Source: Macquaria australasica
Taxonomy: Eukaryota; Chordata; Actinopteri; Centrarchiformes; Percichthyidae
Direction of reading: 5' to 3'
DNA length: 64,000 nt
Assembly: GCA_005408345.1 (NCBI GenBank)
Contig: SEMN01000045.1
Span: forward strand, 1,853,001 to 1,917,000
Shown here: piece after piece, positions 34,191 through 54,600 of the stretch
Position numbering within the stretch: the stretch's first letter is position 1
How the letters are laid out: every line of letters begins with the position of its first letter
Translations under genes and position numbers: made by a program
The notes under the pieces: model-generated
What the model was told of the DNA's origin: nothing
The model's input: the letters and a program-made list of their open reading frames with translations, nothing else
Database searches by the model: none

Positions 34191-35199
34191 TAAAATTTCT
34201 GACTCTGGCTCTCCCACTGCTAGTATCAAAAGAGACCTGAATCCAACCCGGGGGACTTTAAGATGAATGGGCAGAAAGTAAAACATAGACAGCACCACTG
34301 GGATTGTCTCATTTTTCTACCAACAGAAACGTATGACATCAGAGTGATTAATTTCTACACACAGTGGCTTCAACAAGTACTTACAGTATAAAAGTGTCTC
34401 TGTAAAAACTTGTTTGAATGGGATTTTCCAATAATGTAAATGGTCAGATTGACAGAAAACACTATAATTCATTAACACAGCAATTAAGCAACAGGAAATA
34501 TTCTCTTTAGTAAGGAAAGCCTAACAGTTCTATAATGTAATATGTGGTGTTTATGAAGGGCACAGGTACGTACGTCTCCATTACTGATCTCATGTTCTCA
34601 AACATTGTGTTATTGCAATGTATAAAGGCTTAAGTCAAAAGCTGGATTGCCTCCAATTTTCTGATTGGAAGATGGTACTGAGGGAAGTCCAGAGACACGA
34701 TATAAATATTTTTACCCTTACCACTGACCACCAGCTTCCTGTTATCCAACTGTTTCTGTCAAACTAGGGCAGCCATAGTTCTGAGTCAGAGGGATTAAGT
34801 CCACAGGCTGTAGCCCTGACCAGGGGTTCTCACCAGCTCTGATTTAGGATGCTGATCATTTGTTTGCCTTCGCTGAGCTGAAGAAAACTGCAGGGCCTGG
34901 ACATCGAACTGCCAGCAGCCTTAAAGAAGCGCTCTGCCATTTTTAACATCACACCAATAAGCACCCCTAAAAGCCAAAATGTCCTCCTAGCTCTCTCTTG
35001 ATGCTAAACTAAACTGTGTACAGTGTCGAGTTTCAAAACATTAACATCATCCCACACATTAATTTTGTTACATTCAGGTTTTCTAGCACTTGATTCTCCT
35101 TGAAATTTGAGGACATTACTGCAGGTGCTGGTTTTTGCAATAAAAGCAGTGTGCAGGTCAAGTTGCATTCATTCATTTATTTTTGGCCCATTGGGATCA

Positions 35200-35660
35200 G
35201 TGCACCAAGCTGTAAACACTACACTGACATAAATCACCTTATAAAGTTGCTATTGGTGAACATTCTAGCATAGTATTGTCTATTTACACATTCAGCAGAC
35301 TCTGTGCCACATAAGAGTTCATTTGGAGTTGTGTTTCAGGTAAGCTGACAAATGTAAGTCAAATATTCACTTCCTCTTTTGTTCTGTTTTGGTCTCAACC
35401 AACTCCTGAGAGAAATATCTGTCTCTTTATCTTCTAAGTGCTCCGCTATGTTCACCGGCTAGTCGCTAAATTTGTCTGTCTGCTGTTTGGTGTTGGGCAT
35501 GTAGCGTACAGATGGTTTATCTGAGGGTTTTTTTTCATTGAAAACAGCTGCATGCTGCATTAGGATGAGAGTGGTTAGAGAGAACCAAAATTGTTAAGTT
35601 GCGGGCCATGAAACCAAAACAACGAGCTGAAAGATGCAAAAATGGGAAGTGCAGATCATC
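35200..35660 (+). repeat. Interspersed repeat D, copy 5
   Basis: Contains GTGCTCCGCTATGTTCACCG, CTGCTGTTTGGTGTTGGGCA and GGATGAGAGTGGTTAGAGAG, collinear with 17480 and 26200. Confidence 0.65.
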
Positions 35661-37309
35661 AATATGAGGGACCCCTTTCCAATTACACACAATCATTTGA
35701 TCCATTGTTTTTCTAAAGGTTTTGATCAGTGCAGCTTTAAATAAAAAGATAACCTTACAAGGAGATACAAGTCCTACCCAGCTGATTATATCTGATCAAA
35801 AATATAAGCAGAAAAAAACAGAAAGCACAGAATACGTGGAGTGGTGTGCAAAAACAGCTTAAATATCTAATTCACCTTAAATGTTTACTGTAGGTTATTA
35901 AGATGCTAAAGTGAATCTTTTAAGGTCCTCTGGTGTATATATATTATATCTATCTATATCTCTCTCTTTATATAATCTGTGTGTGTATCAGATTACCTGC
36001 ATATATATGTATATCATATCTCAGATCTCATTAGAAATATAAGATATGAGACAAAGATTATTATTCCAAAATTAAACAGCACTACTGAAATTTGCAAAAA
36101 ATTGAATCTTGACCTCACAAATTGGTAGTGATATTTATTTTCTGGTACAAATAAGCTTTCTAGTGTCTTTCTAGTTTACTACCGTGCTAATAACAACAGG
36201 CCTTAGCTGTAGTCAATTTTGAGTTTTTTAATTAATTAAGAAAATGAGAGATTAATTGTACCAGAAAAGTTTCTAAATATAGTTTGAATAGCTTGAAATG
36301 ATTCATGAGGATGTCTAAAATCTTAAGGAACACATTTGCTTTTTTTCTTATTGGCAAACTTTGTTCCTCTGGACCTAAAAAAAACATAAAGACAGTTTGC
36401 AGGTAATCTGATCAGAGACCAAAGTCACTAAAGACAATACTAAAGGCTTCTCCACGACCATAAATTCACTCCCTCATTTTAGCCAGTGACAGAGTCTGAT
36501 ATTTTAATGACTGAAAAAGCTTTCCAAAGAGAGGATTACATTTCTGTTCCCCCTTTGACAGAGAAATACCATTGTATCCTTTTCATATTGACTAAGCTCT
36601 GCGAGTTTTCCATCTCCTCCTGTCCTGAAATGCATTGATCCTTTCACACATCCAGCCAGACGCTAGTTATCTGCTTTCACTTGATCTGCTTATTTGGCCC
36701 AGGTTGATCTCAGATCAGCTTGTCTCATACACTGAATCCAGTGCTTTCCCAATTTCTATCAAAATAAATAGGTTAAGGTCCATTTGCAATGTCATAAAGC
36801 AGATAAACAGGTTCAAAGCAAGGATATTTCTGCCAGGACATGATGGGATGAGACGAATCGTCCACAGAAACACAGGCAGTCACAGCGTTTCCTTTATGAA
36901 GGATACAGAACAGTAAGAAGCTATGACAACGACCTCTACTCTGTAGCGCACATAATCAAAGTAAATACAAATAATATTAATCTGCAGGTCAAGTGCACAG
37001 AGAGAATATCTGCTACGCTAGGAAAATGGTGGTAAAGAGTGACAACGCAGAGAGAAAAAAATAATTTCAGTTGAATGAAATTGAATTCCCATAACAGCCA
37101 GATGTGACATGGTCATCATCACTGCAAATAATTATAATAATTAGACTGAAAGTAGAGCAGAGCCATGGACTGGCACGCACACACACACACACACCCTCAA
37201 CTTGACACGTGTTTTAAATTCTCATAACTGAGAGCTGAACAATAAGTCACATGGCATTATGAGAAGAGTCAGGCAGCAGACCTGTAGCCAAAGTGTTGCT
37301 GGTTTTTCC

Positions 37310-37645
37310 TGACAGATACTGACTTTTTGAGGCCAATACTGATATCGATATTTGGGGAGGTTAAAAATCCAATAATGATATATTTGCCAAAAGCAATTAA
37401 ACAAACAATCTTAATACGGATCCTTTAGATTAGCCTTTTATGTGACCAAGGTACACACTAAGTGGGACTTTTTGCAGTTGAAAAATCAACTTGTCAGTGC
37501 CCTCTGGTGGATAAACTATGTAATGGTGACACTTTTTCAAAATGTTTCTTAATTCTAAATGTTTGGCAGTTTCTTGTTACTTGTCGACACGATATATCTG
37601 CAATAAGCTAATATCGGCCTGGCTGATTTATCAGTCGAGCTCTAG
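37310..37645 (-). repeat. Interspersed repeat F (nested 'atatcggc' type)
   Basis: Ends with GATATATCTGCAATAAGCTA and ATATCGGCCTGGCTGATTTATCAGTCGAGCTCTA, the usual end of a teleost repeat that reads 'tagagctcgactgat...'. The inner part has GATATCGATATTTGGGGAGG. Confidence 0.55.
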
Positions 37646-40521
37646 TTCAAACCCCTTAAACAGCTGAGAAAATGAACGATCAGCAATACTTTCTTCTCTC
37701 TTATAAGCTACCACTGATGTGCCCATGAGCAAGGCATTGATCTACTAGCTGCTCAGTGTCTAGCATCTGGACAGCTAATTAAAACACTGAAATGATGATT
37801 TAATTTCCAAACATTTCTCGGGTAAGGTAGCACAATGTAAACTTCTTACTAATAAAGCGAAAGGTCCTATAACCCTACAATTAATATTGAAGATATAAAT
37901 CAAAACACTCAATTTTGAGTCAAGAAGGCTCATTTTCTTTAAATATACTGAGACTTTTGCTGCACAGTAAAATGTAAAGCTTTAGTGAAAGTTAGTCAAA
38001 TGTAAGACAAAACGAGCACTGCAACAGATAATCCTCTGCAAGTAGAAATAGCTTTAAACTAAACTATAAGCTTCAATAACACTACCAAGTCATATCACAA
38101 CATTTAGTAAATCCTGTGTGATGAAGGAGAAATGGTTGAAAATTGCAAAGTCCAAGGTTTTGCACAACCCCAACCATATGTTGATGTGAAGGTCGTTGTG
38201 GCCCTCGGGAGTAAACCAGTACTTCAAGGGCAGGAATTGTACTGAGTCATGCCTTGTTACACTTGTAACTACAGTAAGTTTTACATATGAGCATAGATAA
38301 TATGTCTTAAATTTGACAAATCTATCTTTTCTTTTATCACAACCTGCTGGGGTAAAACCCTTATTTTGCCTTTGGGAATAGAAGCTGTTTAGCCAATAAA
38401 ATGCTCTGAACAGACCTCTTCTCTCTTTACATTCTTTTCATTTTCTGTCATAAAAGTGCAAAATTATGAAATGTTTAAAGTATCTACACTTGAGCAAACT
38501 GCTAACCTCTATAAAACATGATTAAGTGTTTCTACTACTAAAGTTTTATGGCTTTTAATGACAAGGTCCCATAAACCTTCTCCAGTCAAAATGACAACAA
38601 AAATGGTAATAAATGGTCATGAATGATTTTATAGAGAAAGCTACTGATAATAAAAATTGCTCTGTTTAAATTTGCATATTAAATGAGTAAGTGCCTCACT
38701 TAGAAAGCTGTTGAGAAATGCATGTGAAAATTGTTATATAGGGCTGTAGCTCCACCATTTCCTCTAGGTTATAGGTTTCTGAACAGGTTTAAAGAAGACC
38801 GTGGTCCCACATGACGTCACGTCACTTGGCTTCACTTCAACTCCTTTCAGCTTTGTGACACTTTGTCATTTTGGTGTGAGAGGGTCGATCTCTCTGGCAA
38901 ATATCCAGCTCAAAAACTTCTTTTGTCTTAATTCCACAATCTCACTGTAAACATCTGAAGTGTTGCGTGGACACAAAAAGAGATCATGATTTAATATACT
39001 GCCTATAAGAATAGTGTCCATATCTATTTATCTAATTCTAAGAAACAAACATTGTAACCTGGATACTGCAGAGGAGGGGCCTGAGCTTGATTGTGGACCA
39101 GATCACCTGACTCTATATTTTATCCTTCCTCCTGAATGTTCTCATTTAAGTTATTTATCAAGAGCAGCTCTTACAAATGACAATATACATTTTCTGTTAC
39201 TTTGTCACCTGATTATAATTCAAAGTTATTAAAATACAGTTTTATCTTTTTATTAAAATGTCTTTAAGGCTTCAAAATGCATTTTAAAATTTCTGATTAG
39301 CTGTCATTGTTTTTTCTTTTCTGAGTTTTTTGCCAGAAAATGTGAATTCACTGTTTCCTGTGAAAATAGAAACAAGTGTGATCACCTTGTTGTCATATGG
39401 CCATTATGTATTGTGTACTAAAACTTTTTGCCCAATATAATAAAGGATATTTATACAAACAAACAATTATATAAGTATTTACGTAGTACAGATAGCATCT
39501 TGACTGTTATGCTTTTCTCTTACTGTTACTCTGATATAAGGGGTTTGTGTTTCTCTGCATAGCAGGATAACACAACCAGCATTTCTTTGTTCACTCATGG
39601 TGATTGATTGTAAAATCTCAAATGAGTGGTTTAACTAAGGACTACTTTGTTTAAGTTAACAGACAGACTTTGGATTGACGTAAAAACTGACATGAAAACT
39701 TTTGGAAACAAAAGTTCCACGACAAACTGGGAGTCAGACTTTACTGCGCCACGTCCAGCTGCCCTCTCACAGCTCCATACTGTGATCCTGCAGTAGGTGG
39801 GCAGACTGAACTGTTGACCTACTTCTGTAAAAACCTTTCAATGTAATTGAATCAGATAGCTTAAATACATAGGTTATGGAAGGTATGGACCTACAAAATG
39901 AGCCAGTGGGGAAATTATTACCATGATGATGAATTGATCTGTTGTTTCAGACATATTCATGCTTATGCTTATTTGAATCCCACTCCAAAATCATAAAACT
40001 AATCATGAGTTACAGTTATCAGTTACATTAGACAAGAAGATGTAAAGCTTTTAGATGTCAGCAAAAGAGGAGAACTGATCTCAAATGTGAAACACAACAT
40101 TTTGCACTAGAAATGTATGAAATCCCTGTTTGGTATTCACAACAGATTTTGCCACAGTGAGAGATCATGAAAGTGAATTACCTAAGTAAGTCTAAGCCTT
40201 TAATGCTCAACACTGTACATTCAAAAATGAAACATTCAATTAGCATTATGCACTTTCTGGTATATTAGTCTGTTTTATTTTATAGGCTACTGTATAACAC
40301 AGGCCATGTTTGTATTGTTTTAAATGATAGATTAACCCTAAAACTAGACTTTTCTTGTTTTTGTTCTCAATTTTAAAGTGAAATCTCAGAAAGCAGAGAA
40401 CAGTTAATAGATAATGTCGAGCATTTACTCTTTGAGAAGTCATTTACCTTCCTGTCAGCCCATAGTTAATGCATGCTCAATATTAATTCCAAAATCTAGA
40501 AATCCCTACACGGATACTTAC

Positions 40522-40945
40522 ATATGAAACTCTGAGATTTACAGCATCATTTCCAGAGTTGAATTCTTCGGGTTTCAGAAGAAAGAGCAGCCAAACTCTC
40601 CGCGCAAAATCCATGTCTTTCTTTTCAAGGCGTATTCTTCATGATGGACTCCAAAACTCCAAATCCAGCAGGACAGAAGAGTGCGCCTTCTCACCAAAAT
40701 CCAAAAGTTTAGCGGTCAAAACGGACTTCTAGACAAACGCCAGCCGTCTAATCACCTTAAGTTGGACATTTTGAAACCTGCCACAGGTGCAGACGTGCAA
40801 GTTGTCCTCTTTCCTACCGCATTCATCCCACAGAGGAAAAAGTCCCGAGCCGCCGAGCTTGGGCAGGATGCTGCGCTGTCGGTTCGCCCTTGAGCAAGAG
40901 CGTGAGGGAAGGAAGGAGGGAGGGAGGATGCTGCGGGACCACACA
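40522..40945 (-). other. scn5a: Probable 5' non-coding first exon and core promoter region of the scn5a-like gene
   Basis: On the minus strand this GC-richer block ends at a strong donor (GTAAGTATCC, GT at 40521-40520). It lies 7.4 kb upstream of the coding start, and no long open frame of the channel runs through it. Vertebrate SCN genes usually start with a non-coding exon, so this is a good candidate. The 5' limit is a guess; the purine-rich tract near 40905-40930 may be promoter or leader. It is inferred from the splice site, base composition and position only. Confidence 0.45.
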
Positions 40946-42340
40946 GAGGATTACCGCTCCTATAGCCGCCCCATGTCACTCTCAAATATGACAGTTATAG
41001 TAAGAGAGCTGGCAGTTTTCCCACATCAGCAAGTCACAAAAACATAGAGTATAAAGGACACAGTGAGTGGGAAACTTGCCCCTGCAGTTATAGGCTGCTT
41101 TAATTTGCCTATTCTCTACTTTTATGGTAAACATTACAAGCGTTTTTGAGGATATGCATGTAATATTGTTTCCTGAAAGTAGATATGAACTTTTTTGGAG
41201 TTTGTTTTGATTACAAAATAGACTAATTAATGTCGCATTTACACCACATTAGACACCGTTGCAGACAGGCAATCATTTGCTCACCAAGACCTACAGCAAC
41301 TGGTTTCACTGTCAGCAGCAAAGAGGAATTGATCAATGCATTGGAATCAAAACCTGCTGCACTTGAATGAACCCTACAAGGACATGATTTAAAGCATGCT
41401 GTCAGCATTTTTAACCTGTGTTTCCAGTGGGCTGAGGGGTGGTGCTTTTGGATTACCTTGCGGTGAAGCCCACGCCTACAGTGTTGGCGTTTTAGTGCGC
41501 CCTCTAGTGGCCAATAATACATGTTGTTTTTCTGGTAAGTTGTTTTTTTTAGCAACCTGGGGGAGTTTACATTCTGCACAATTAAAAATTACACATTTTT
41601 AGGCTGTTTCTAGTATTTTTATACCCAGTATTGATCCACTGGGACTCGTAAAACAAGCCTTTAGACTTTTGTGTTGAGAAATAAAATAGTAACACTTGGT
41701 TTTGACTCATAAATCCTGGATCCTTGTCAAGGTTGAACACAGGGTCAGCGTTCGTATTGCATATCCACGTTGCGTGTTAACTATGGTATAAAAGGACACC
41801 ATCATCTACTAACAAAATCTAAGCCATTCTTTAAAGGGTTAAAGGCCTGCTCTGTGTTTGCCTGCCTGTGTGTCTGTCTGACTCTGGTTTTCAGGGGCGG
41901 ATTTAGCACTGATGGTGGGAAAAGAAGAACATTGAGGGTATTTTGTAAGTTATCCGAGAGTAGATAGCTGTATGTTAGAATGTAATTTTATATGTTTTAT
42001 ATCTAGACATCATAGCATAACTATAGTCATTAGGGGCCCTCGTAGCTGGGGGCCCAGGTAGTTGCCCACCTTGCCTAATTAGCAGATTCCGCCCCTGAGT
42101 CAATTTGAATGTTTGTGTTAAGATGATTTCTAATAAACATTTTAGGCATTTCTTTGGTCTCCCAGGCCCTGGCCCTGATGAAAAGCGCTTCATGTAAAAT
42201 GAACTAATCCTCGGGAAAAACGTCCTTTTTTCAGGGCAACTAGAGGACAGTATGAAACCACATTACCCATAAAGCTCAGGTGCATATGTTTTCCTTTTTT
42301 CCGGATGTAGCATCACATGAATTGACTGTCAACATGCAAG
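40946..42340. other. Divergent intergenic region between scn5a-like leader exon and wdr48
   Basis: About 1.4 kb that must hold the promoters of both genes. It includes a MITE-like element (41892-42097). 42230-42340 would be the wdr48 leader. No clear TATA box was found for wdr48. Confidence 0.6.
41892..42097. mobile_element. MITE-like element with CAGGGGCGGAT terminal inverted repeats
   Basis: The left end CAGGGGCGGATTTAG and right end ATTCCGCCCCTG face each other over 206 bp, and the interior has no coding capacity. CAGGG ends are typical of hAT elements, but flanking 8-bp sequences do not form an evident target duplication. Superfamily assignment is inference. Confidence 0.65.
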
Positions 42341-49029
<6,689 letters not shown>

Positions 49030-51683
49030 AAGTCACCAGTTTTTAAAACAAGAACTCTTCGTCATTTGCCAATCACCACCCACCTCTGACATGTAGAACC
49101 CTAAACCCCATTGTGTGGTCAAGAGTCGCAGTATCAATGAGAATCCAGTAAAATGTGTGAGGACGTGGCGTATCATATGGTGTATCATAGGGAACTGACC
49201 AGAACAGGCCGGAGCAGCCAAGAGACACCTGGGAGATGAGTGGTCCGTAGTGTTTCTTTTTTTACAGTTTGAAAAATGGACTCTAATATTTTCTCTAGCG
49301 CTCACCAACTTTCTTTTTTTTCTTTGTCTACATCTTTTACTTTGACTGCTATGTTAGTTCTGTCCTTCTGATTGGCATTTTATTTTGAAGTGACATAAGT
49401 GACAGTTCGTGTTTGTGTCCGAGTGTGTGTGTGTGTGTACGCACATGGATGTAGTAGACTTGTCTGTTTGTTCTAGTACATTCCAGAAACTGTTCTCGTC
49501 CTGCGAACACTCCACGCCTGTCTCAGCAGTTTAGTACACTTGGTCTCTGGGTAGCGTCACGGCCCCTCAAAGCAAATCCTCCTCTGTTCTCGTCATCTTT
49601 AACTTGAACGTAACCTTGGCTTAGACATCTAATTATTGAGCTTGAACCTCACTGACAGAAGCACTTGTTTTTGTCGTTTATTTTTAGCTGTGCTATTCTC
49701 AATGGACTGAATGTTTTTTTGTTTTGTTTTTTGTAAATATGTGCAACATTTTTTGATTTAAGTGAATTTTTTGTTCTTGGTTTTGCAGCAGTTTTATTGT
49801 GTTGTTGTACAGTTTTACTTAAAACCAAGTTATTTTTCCAAATCCCTAGAGCACATCCATTTTCATGAAGATAATTTGACTTGGATGTTAAAAAATTACA
49901 TTTGTTATATTCAATACAACCCAGAAATTGCAGTTTATTATTAAGTATGTTAGCAGCCATCCAAGTCATCTTAGCAATTGGGAAATTATATATAAGGTAT
50001 GTATCTTTAATAACTCGTGCTTACTCGCTCTGTGCTTGAGTCATGAGCAGTGACTCTGACGGCAGTGAGGGCTGTTCCTAATGTATATTTCATTTAGATT
50101 CAATAGGAGTTCAATGAAACATGAATATAACTTGAAGGGGAATCTCATCCAAGAGAATATATGAATATTCAACCACTGTGGGAAACTCACCAAAGCAAAA
50201 TAAACGGTATTACCCATTTCTCTCTTGGTGTGTCACCAAGCAGAACAGATCCTTTTCATAGTAAATTTTCTGCAGTTAATTTTGCCATGAAGAGTGTGTG
50301 TGTGTGTGTTTGTAAAACGCCATAGTGGGGACGCCTCGAGTGCGCTCTAATTGGCCAAAAACCATGATGGGTACCATAATTAGGCCATCACCCTGCAATA
50401 TCCCTTGTTGTAATAATTTGTGAAATATGTATATTTTAGGCATTCGAAGAAATAAATTGGAATGGTTTAACAATGACAGATGTATGGGAATTATAAATGG
50501 ATGTTTCTTGAGTTGTAATGTGTTCAGCTGATGAGTGTGAAAGAAGAAAAACAAGGGACAATTTTTCTTTTTTTTTTTTTTTTAAGTCAAGTGATATGAT
50601 TGTTTAACCATCAAAGATTCACCCATTTCACATTCATCAAAAGACTCTGCACTCATTCCTAATAAAACATACAATTAATTGATAAAATATCTGCAAAAAT
50701 ACTTTTCCTTATTTTACACACTAGCACCTACATCATTGACTGTGAAAAACATTAAGAAGCCCCCTAGAAAAACCAAACAATTACTCCAACAGCAGCACCA
50801 CTGTTAGCAGACTTCTTACGTACTGTATATGAAAGGTCTGCCATCTATTGGATTTATTACCTGTCGAGTACTTGTCTACTGTTGCATAGATCACAAATGT
50901 GACAAAGGAAGAACAGTGTCGAATGAGGCGGGTGGGACATAATTCCAGCGACACAAGCAGTAAAAGTTGTTTTCAAACAGATCACAGACTGCATGGCTGA
51001 ATAAGTCAAATTAAAGACGGTGTTTAAAACATACTGACCATCAAATCTGGTCTAAAAACAGGACAAATATTTCACACTTTAAAATCCAATACACAGCCCA
51101 TGAACTACTGTAAAAGTTTCCCTTATTTTATAAGTGAGCTATTTTTAAAAGCCAAATATTTGCTTCTTTGAAACCACAAGACTGCAACAACTCATCTAAA
51201 CTGCCAACAGTCTGCTAGCTTCAAAAACGTTGATAAGGTGTGGCTGTGCTTTGCTGTAGTAAATGTGTGCGTTTTCCTTTGGAAGTGTTCAAGTATTCAT
51301 CACATTAGTGTACCAGAGGCAAAGTCTCGTCACCCGTATGATCGTAATTTTGCACTAGGCGAGGAAAACGTGTTGATCACGTTACAACCTTCTTGGTGCA
51401 TAAATGAGGAGTAACTTTCAATTCTCACATATAAAACAAACAGGATGTTCCTGCAGTGCCTCTAAGTGTTTCCCTACTTATATGCTAATGCTTCAGCTGG
51501 TTTCTGTAGTGTAACTAACCTGATGAAGGAGGCATACACTTTTTGTAAGAGTCGATTACAAATATCAATATCAAATCAGATAGCTCTTCCCTCGTGTCTG
51601 GCCTGTTTTTCCTATGTAGTGTTTCTTTAAAAAGCCCCAGTGATTGTCAACTTTTTTGTACTCGTGTAGGGTCTGATGCAAGC
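49030..51683. other. 3' UTRs and convergent intergenic region between wdr48 and gorasp1
   Basis: Candidate wdr48 poly(A) signals (AATAAA) occur at 50199-50204 and 50451-50456. A TTTATT near 50853 could serve gorasp1 on the other strand. A T-run spans 50568-50583. Short open frames here (for example 49649-49969) are UTR by position. UTR ends are not determined. Confidence 0.6.
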
Positions 51684-54600
51684 TCACTCAAGAGGCGGCT
51701 CCTCTGGCTCCTCATCATCGCTCTCATGGCTGCAGTATTGAGCAGAAGCCACATCTAGAGGCTCTGCAGACACCTCCACTGGCCATGTTGCCTCCTCGGT
51801 GGCCTGGGCAGGAGAATCGTCCGCCATCGACTCATTAACAGCAGAGGATTGGAGGAGGTCGACGGGGGATGGGAAGGGGGGGGCTTCAGCTGGGACAGAG
51901 GGCTCAGCGGGACACTCTAGGGACTCAGGGAGAGACAATGGAGGTGGACTCAGGCTATTGCTAGACTCACACAGAGAGCCAGGTAGGTCTGTGGACTCTG
52001 TGACCAGGTGAGATGGTTCACCCGGCGAAATGCCTGAATCTGACAAAGTGTCAGTGGAGGTGAGAAAAGAAGGGAAGTCCATGGCTGCCTGGGAGCTCAG
52101 CTCTTGTGGGTCAGTCTGGTTGTCTGCTGGCGATGAAAGCAGCACACTGTCCTCCAGCTCCTCTGTACGACAGGAGACACAAACATAGTCCATATTCCTT
52201 TTGCCAAAACCTATACATGAAAGCTCCGGGACACTGAACTGCTGCCGTCCTGACTTACCAACGCCAGAGATTTCGCCGTCCTTCTCCTCATGCATAGCCA
52301 GCGATGTGTTGGTCATGTCGATGGACGACATGGACAGATCCAGTCTGTCCAACAAATCTGCAGGGTCAGGGTTCACCACTGCCCCTTCAGAGTCAGAGAA
52401 ACCTGGAAACACAAACACAAGACACCTGCTGGTCAGAGTTTTATGAATGAGATGCAGAGGAGACAACACTCATGTCATAAATCATCATCCTCTAAAACCT
52501 CTGCACATCTGAACTGACCAGGGTCCATGACTCTCTGGATGGGTGGAGGTACAGGAGCGTCCTGGAGGGTGACCTGCTCCAGGTCTAGCATATCTTCACT
52601 TTGGCTTGAAGGTGCCATCAAAGGTGCCTGGAAAACAGACAGAAATGAGCTCTGTTGCTCCTACTAATAGTTTCTCATGTAACAATACATTAAGTCAGTC
52701 AGTAGTTCAATTAGCAGTGAAACAAACAAATACAAAGTGCTGAAACAATTGGTTGATTCATTCATTTGATTGAACAACATTTCTTGTAATCCATCAGTTA
52801 TTTATCTAGCATGTGTGCTAGATAAAAAAACGTGTTGATTTCAGCTTCTCAAATGTGATTTTTAACCATTTATTCACATTTGATAGACTAAATAATTAAT
52901 CACTTAATTGAAAAGTAACCAATAGATTAGTCAGCAATGAAAGTGTTAAATGTGGATCCAGATCTACCTCCGTGAATCCATGGGTAGGCAGCTTCGGAGG
53001 GGGCTCCTCCTCTGGAACAGGGGTGGAAGGCTCTGCTGTCGACACATCGGGATGTGATGGGATTCGGTGCAAGTAGCCATAACCAATGCCACAACCCAAA
53101 CTAAGAGCAAACATTAAAAACAATAAATGAGTAAAATAATGCGGTATAATCTGAAAAGGCCTCATTGTAACTGACTTTGTGGCATTATTGTTCTAATTGG
53201 AAAATAGTAACACCAGCATGGAAGAACAATTTTTTTTTAAATGGAAAAGTGGTGTATGTTATGTAGAATCAGTAAAACAGTCCCACGGCAAAGAGATGAA
53301 CTTTTTAAAAGTGAAATGCAGTGGTGTTCTCCAGTAAGTCACCCTGAAAACCTTATGTATCTGTGTAGTACCTGCCCTCTCCGCCCCACGCTCCATTTGG
53401 TGTGACCACCACCTCTCTGCAGGCATCCGTTTCTATGTTGTATACCAGCAGCTTGAGGGGCTTCCCTTCGTGGGCCTCAATCAGCGAGAAGAAGTCCTCT
53501 GACTGGAAATCAGCAACTCTGAATTAACTACAACTCCACTTTCAAAGATTTCTTAAGAGATACAATTTTTAGCTAAATAAATTAAGAGCCAAATGTTAGC
53601 AATGAAGCATTATATGACAATGAGTCTTACATCTTGCATCACTTGATCCGCTCCTACGATGTAGTCACTGTGTGGCTGAAGCCCTGCCAATGCAGCAGGA
53701 GAACGGGCTTCCACATCCTACAGGAAAGAAGCAGGAGTTAGCAAAGAAAAGGTGAAGCTATAATGGGGTAATGTGTATAGAAGTTCAAATCGGAAGAATT
53801 AGGTCAAGCGGTTTGGTTTTCCTAGCTCTTGACGAAGAAGCTCACCAGAACGTGCCACACGTTCTCAGTGGCGCCTTGGTAGCTGCAGAAGCGAACGCTG
53901 GCCCCTAGCAGGCCCTGCCCCCCCCACATGTTACTGGGCACCACCTCCAGCTCACGGACCCGTGTGGTTTTAGTGCTGTAAACCTCCATCTTCACCGCTC
54001 TCCCCACGTTGGCTTTCAGAAGCTCCTTCAGCAGGTCGTTTTCCTCATTCTGGTGCACAGTAATAGGAGGAGTCAAAAAAAGACCTGTAGTCAATGACTA
54101 TTGACTTAACTATTTACAATATGACATTCAATAAACTCACAAGTCTTTTGTGGTCCAGAGAAAGAATGAAGTCAAAGAAGGGCTGCAGTCTGGCCTTTTC
54201 TGCAGGGGAACTCGGCTGCACCTGTCAAAACCAAAACAAGTGTTTTGATAACTTGTGGTGCTTCATCTTGAAATAAAATGATGCTATTAGAATATTCAAA
54301 ATGTTAACATTAATGAACAACCAGAGTATGTTTTTTGGAGCATCTAAATCATTGCCTCTTTTACCAACCGCACCACTACAGTAAATAGCTTCAACTAGAG
54401 ATTATTTTCTATTATGGATTAATGTATATATCTTTTAATTTATCAATAAATCGTTTCTCAGGGCCCAAGAATTAAAAACAACTTGTTTTGTCTGACCAAC
54501 AATCCAAAGCTCATAAATATTTACACGTTTACAACGATATGACACAGAAAAAAAGAAGCTTGAACCACTAAATGTTTATCAGATAATCGACTAATCATTT

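Larger units (their letters stand above)
33116..40521. other. Leader intron of the scn5a-like gene, repeats only
   Basis: About 7.4 kb between the proposed non-coding exon and coding exon 1. It contains a LINE RT fragment (33690-34015), repeat D pieces (34020-34190, 35200-35660), an AT-rich TATATC tract (35930-36020), an (AC)n run (37173-37193) and repeat F (37310-37645). No protein gene was seen; open frames at 36635, 39014 and 40246 lack support. Confidence 0.55.

Noticed and set aside
35930..36020. TATATC-rich tract considered as part of the GATATC/ACTAGT array family
   Set aside because: It lacks the 43-44 bp spacing and the ACTAGT partner boxes; an ordinary AT microsatellite.
51799..52517. 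Plus-strand open frames opposite gorasp1 (70-81 codons)
   Set aside because: Shadows of the long gorasp1 coding exons; no plus-strand gene evidence.
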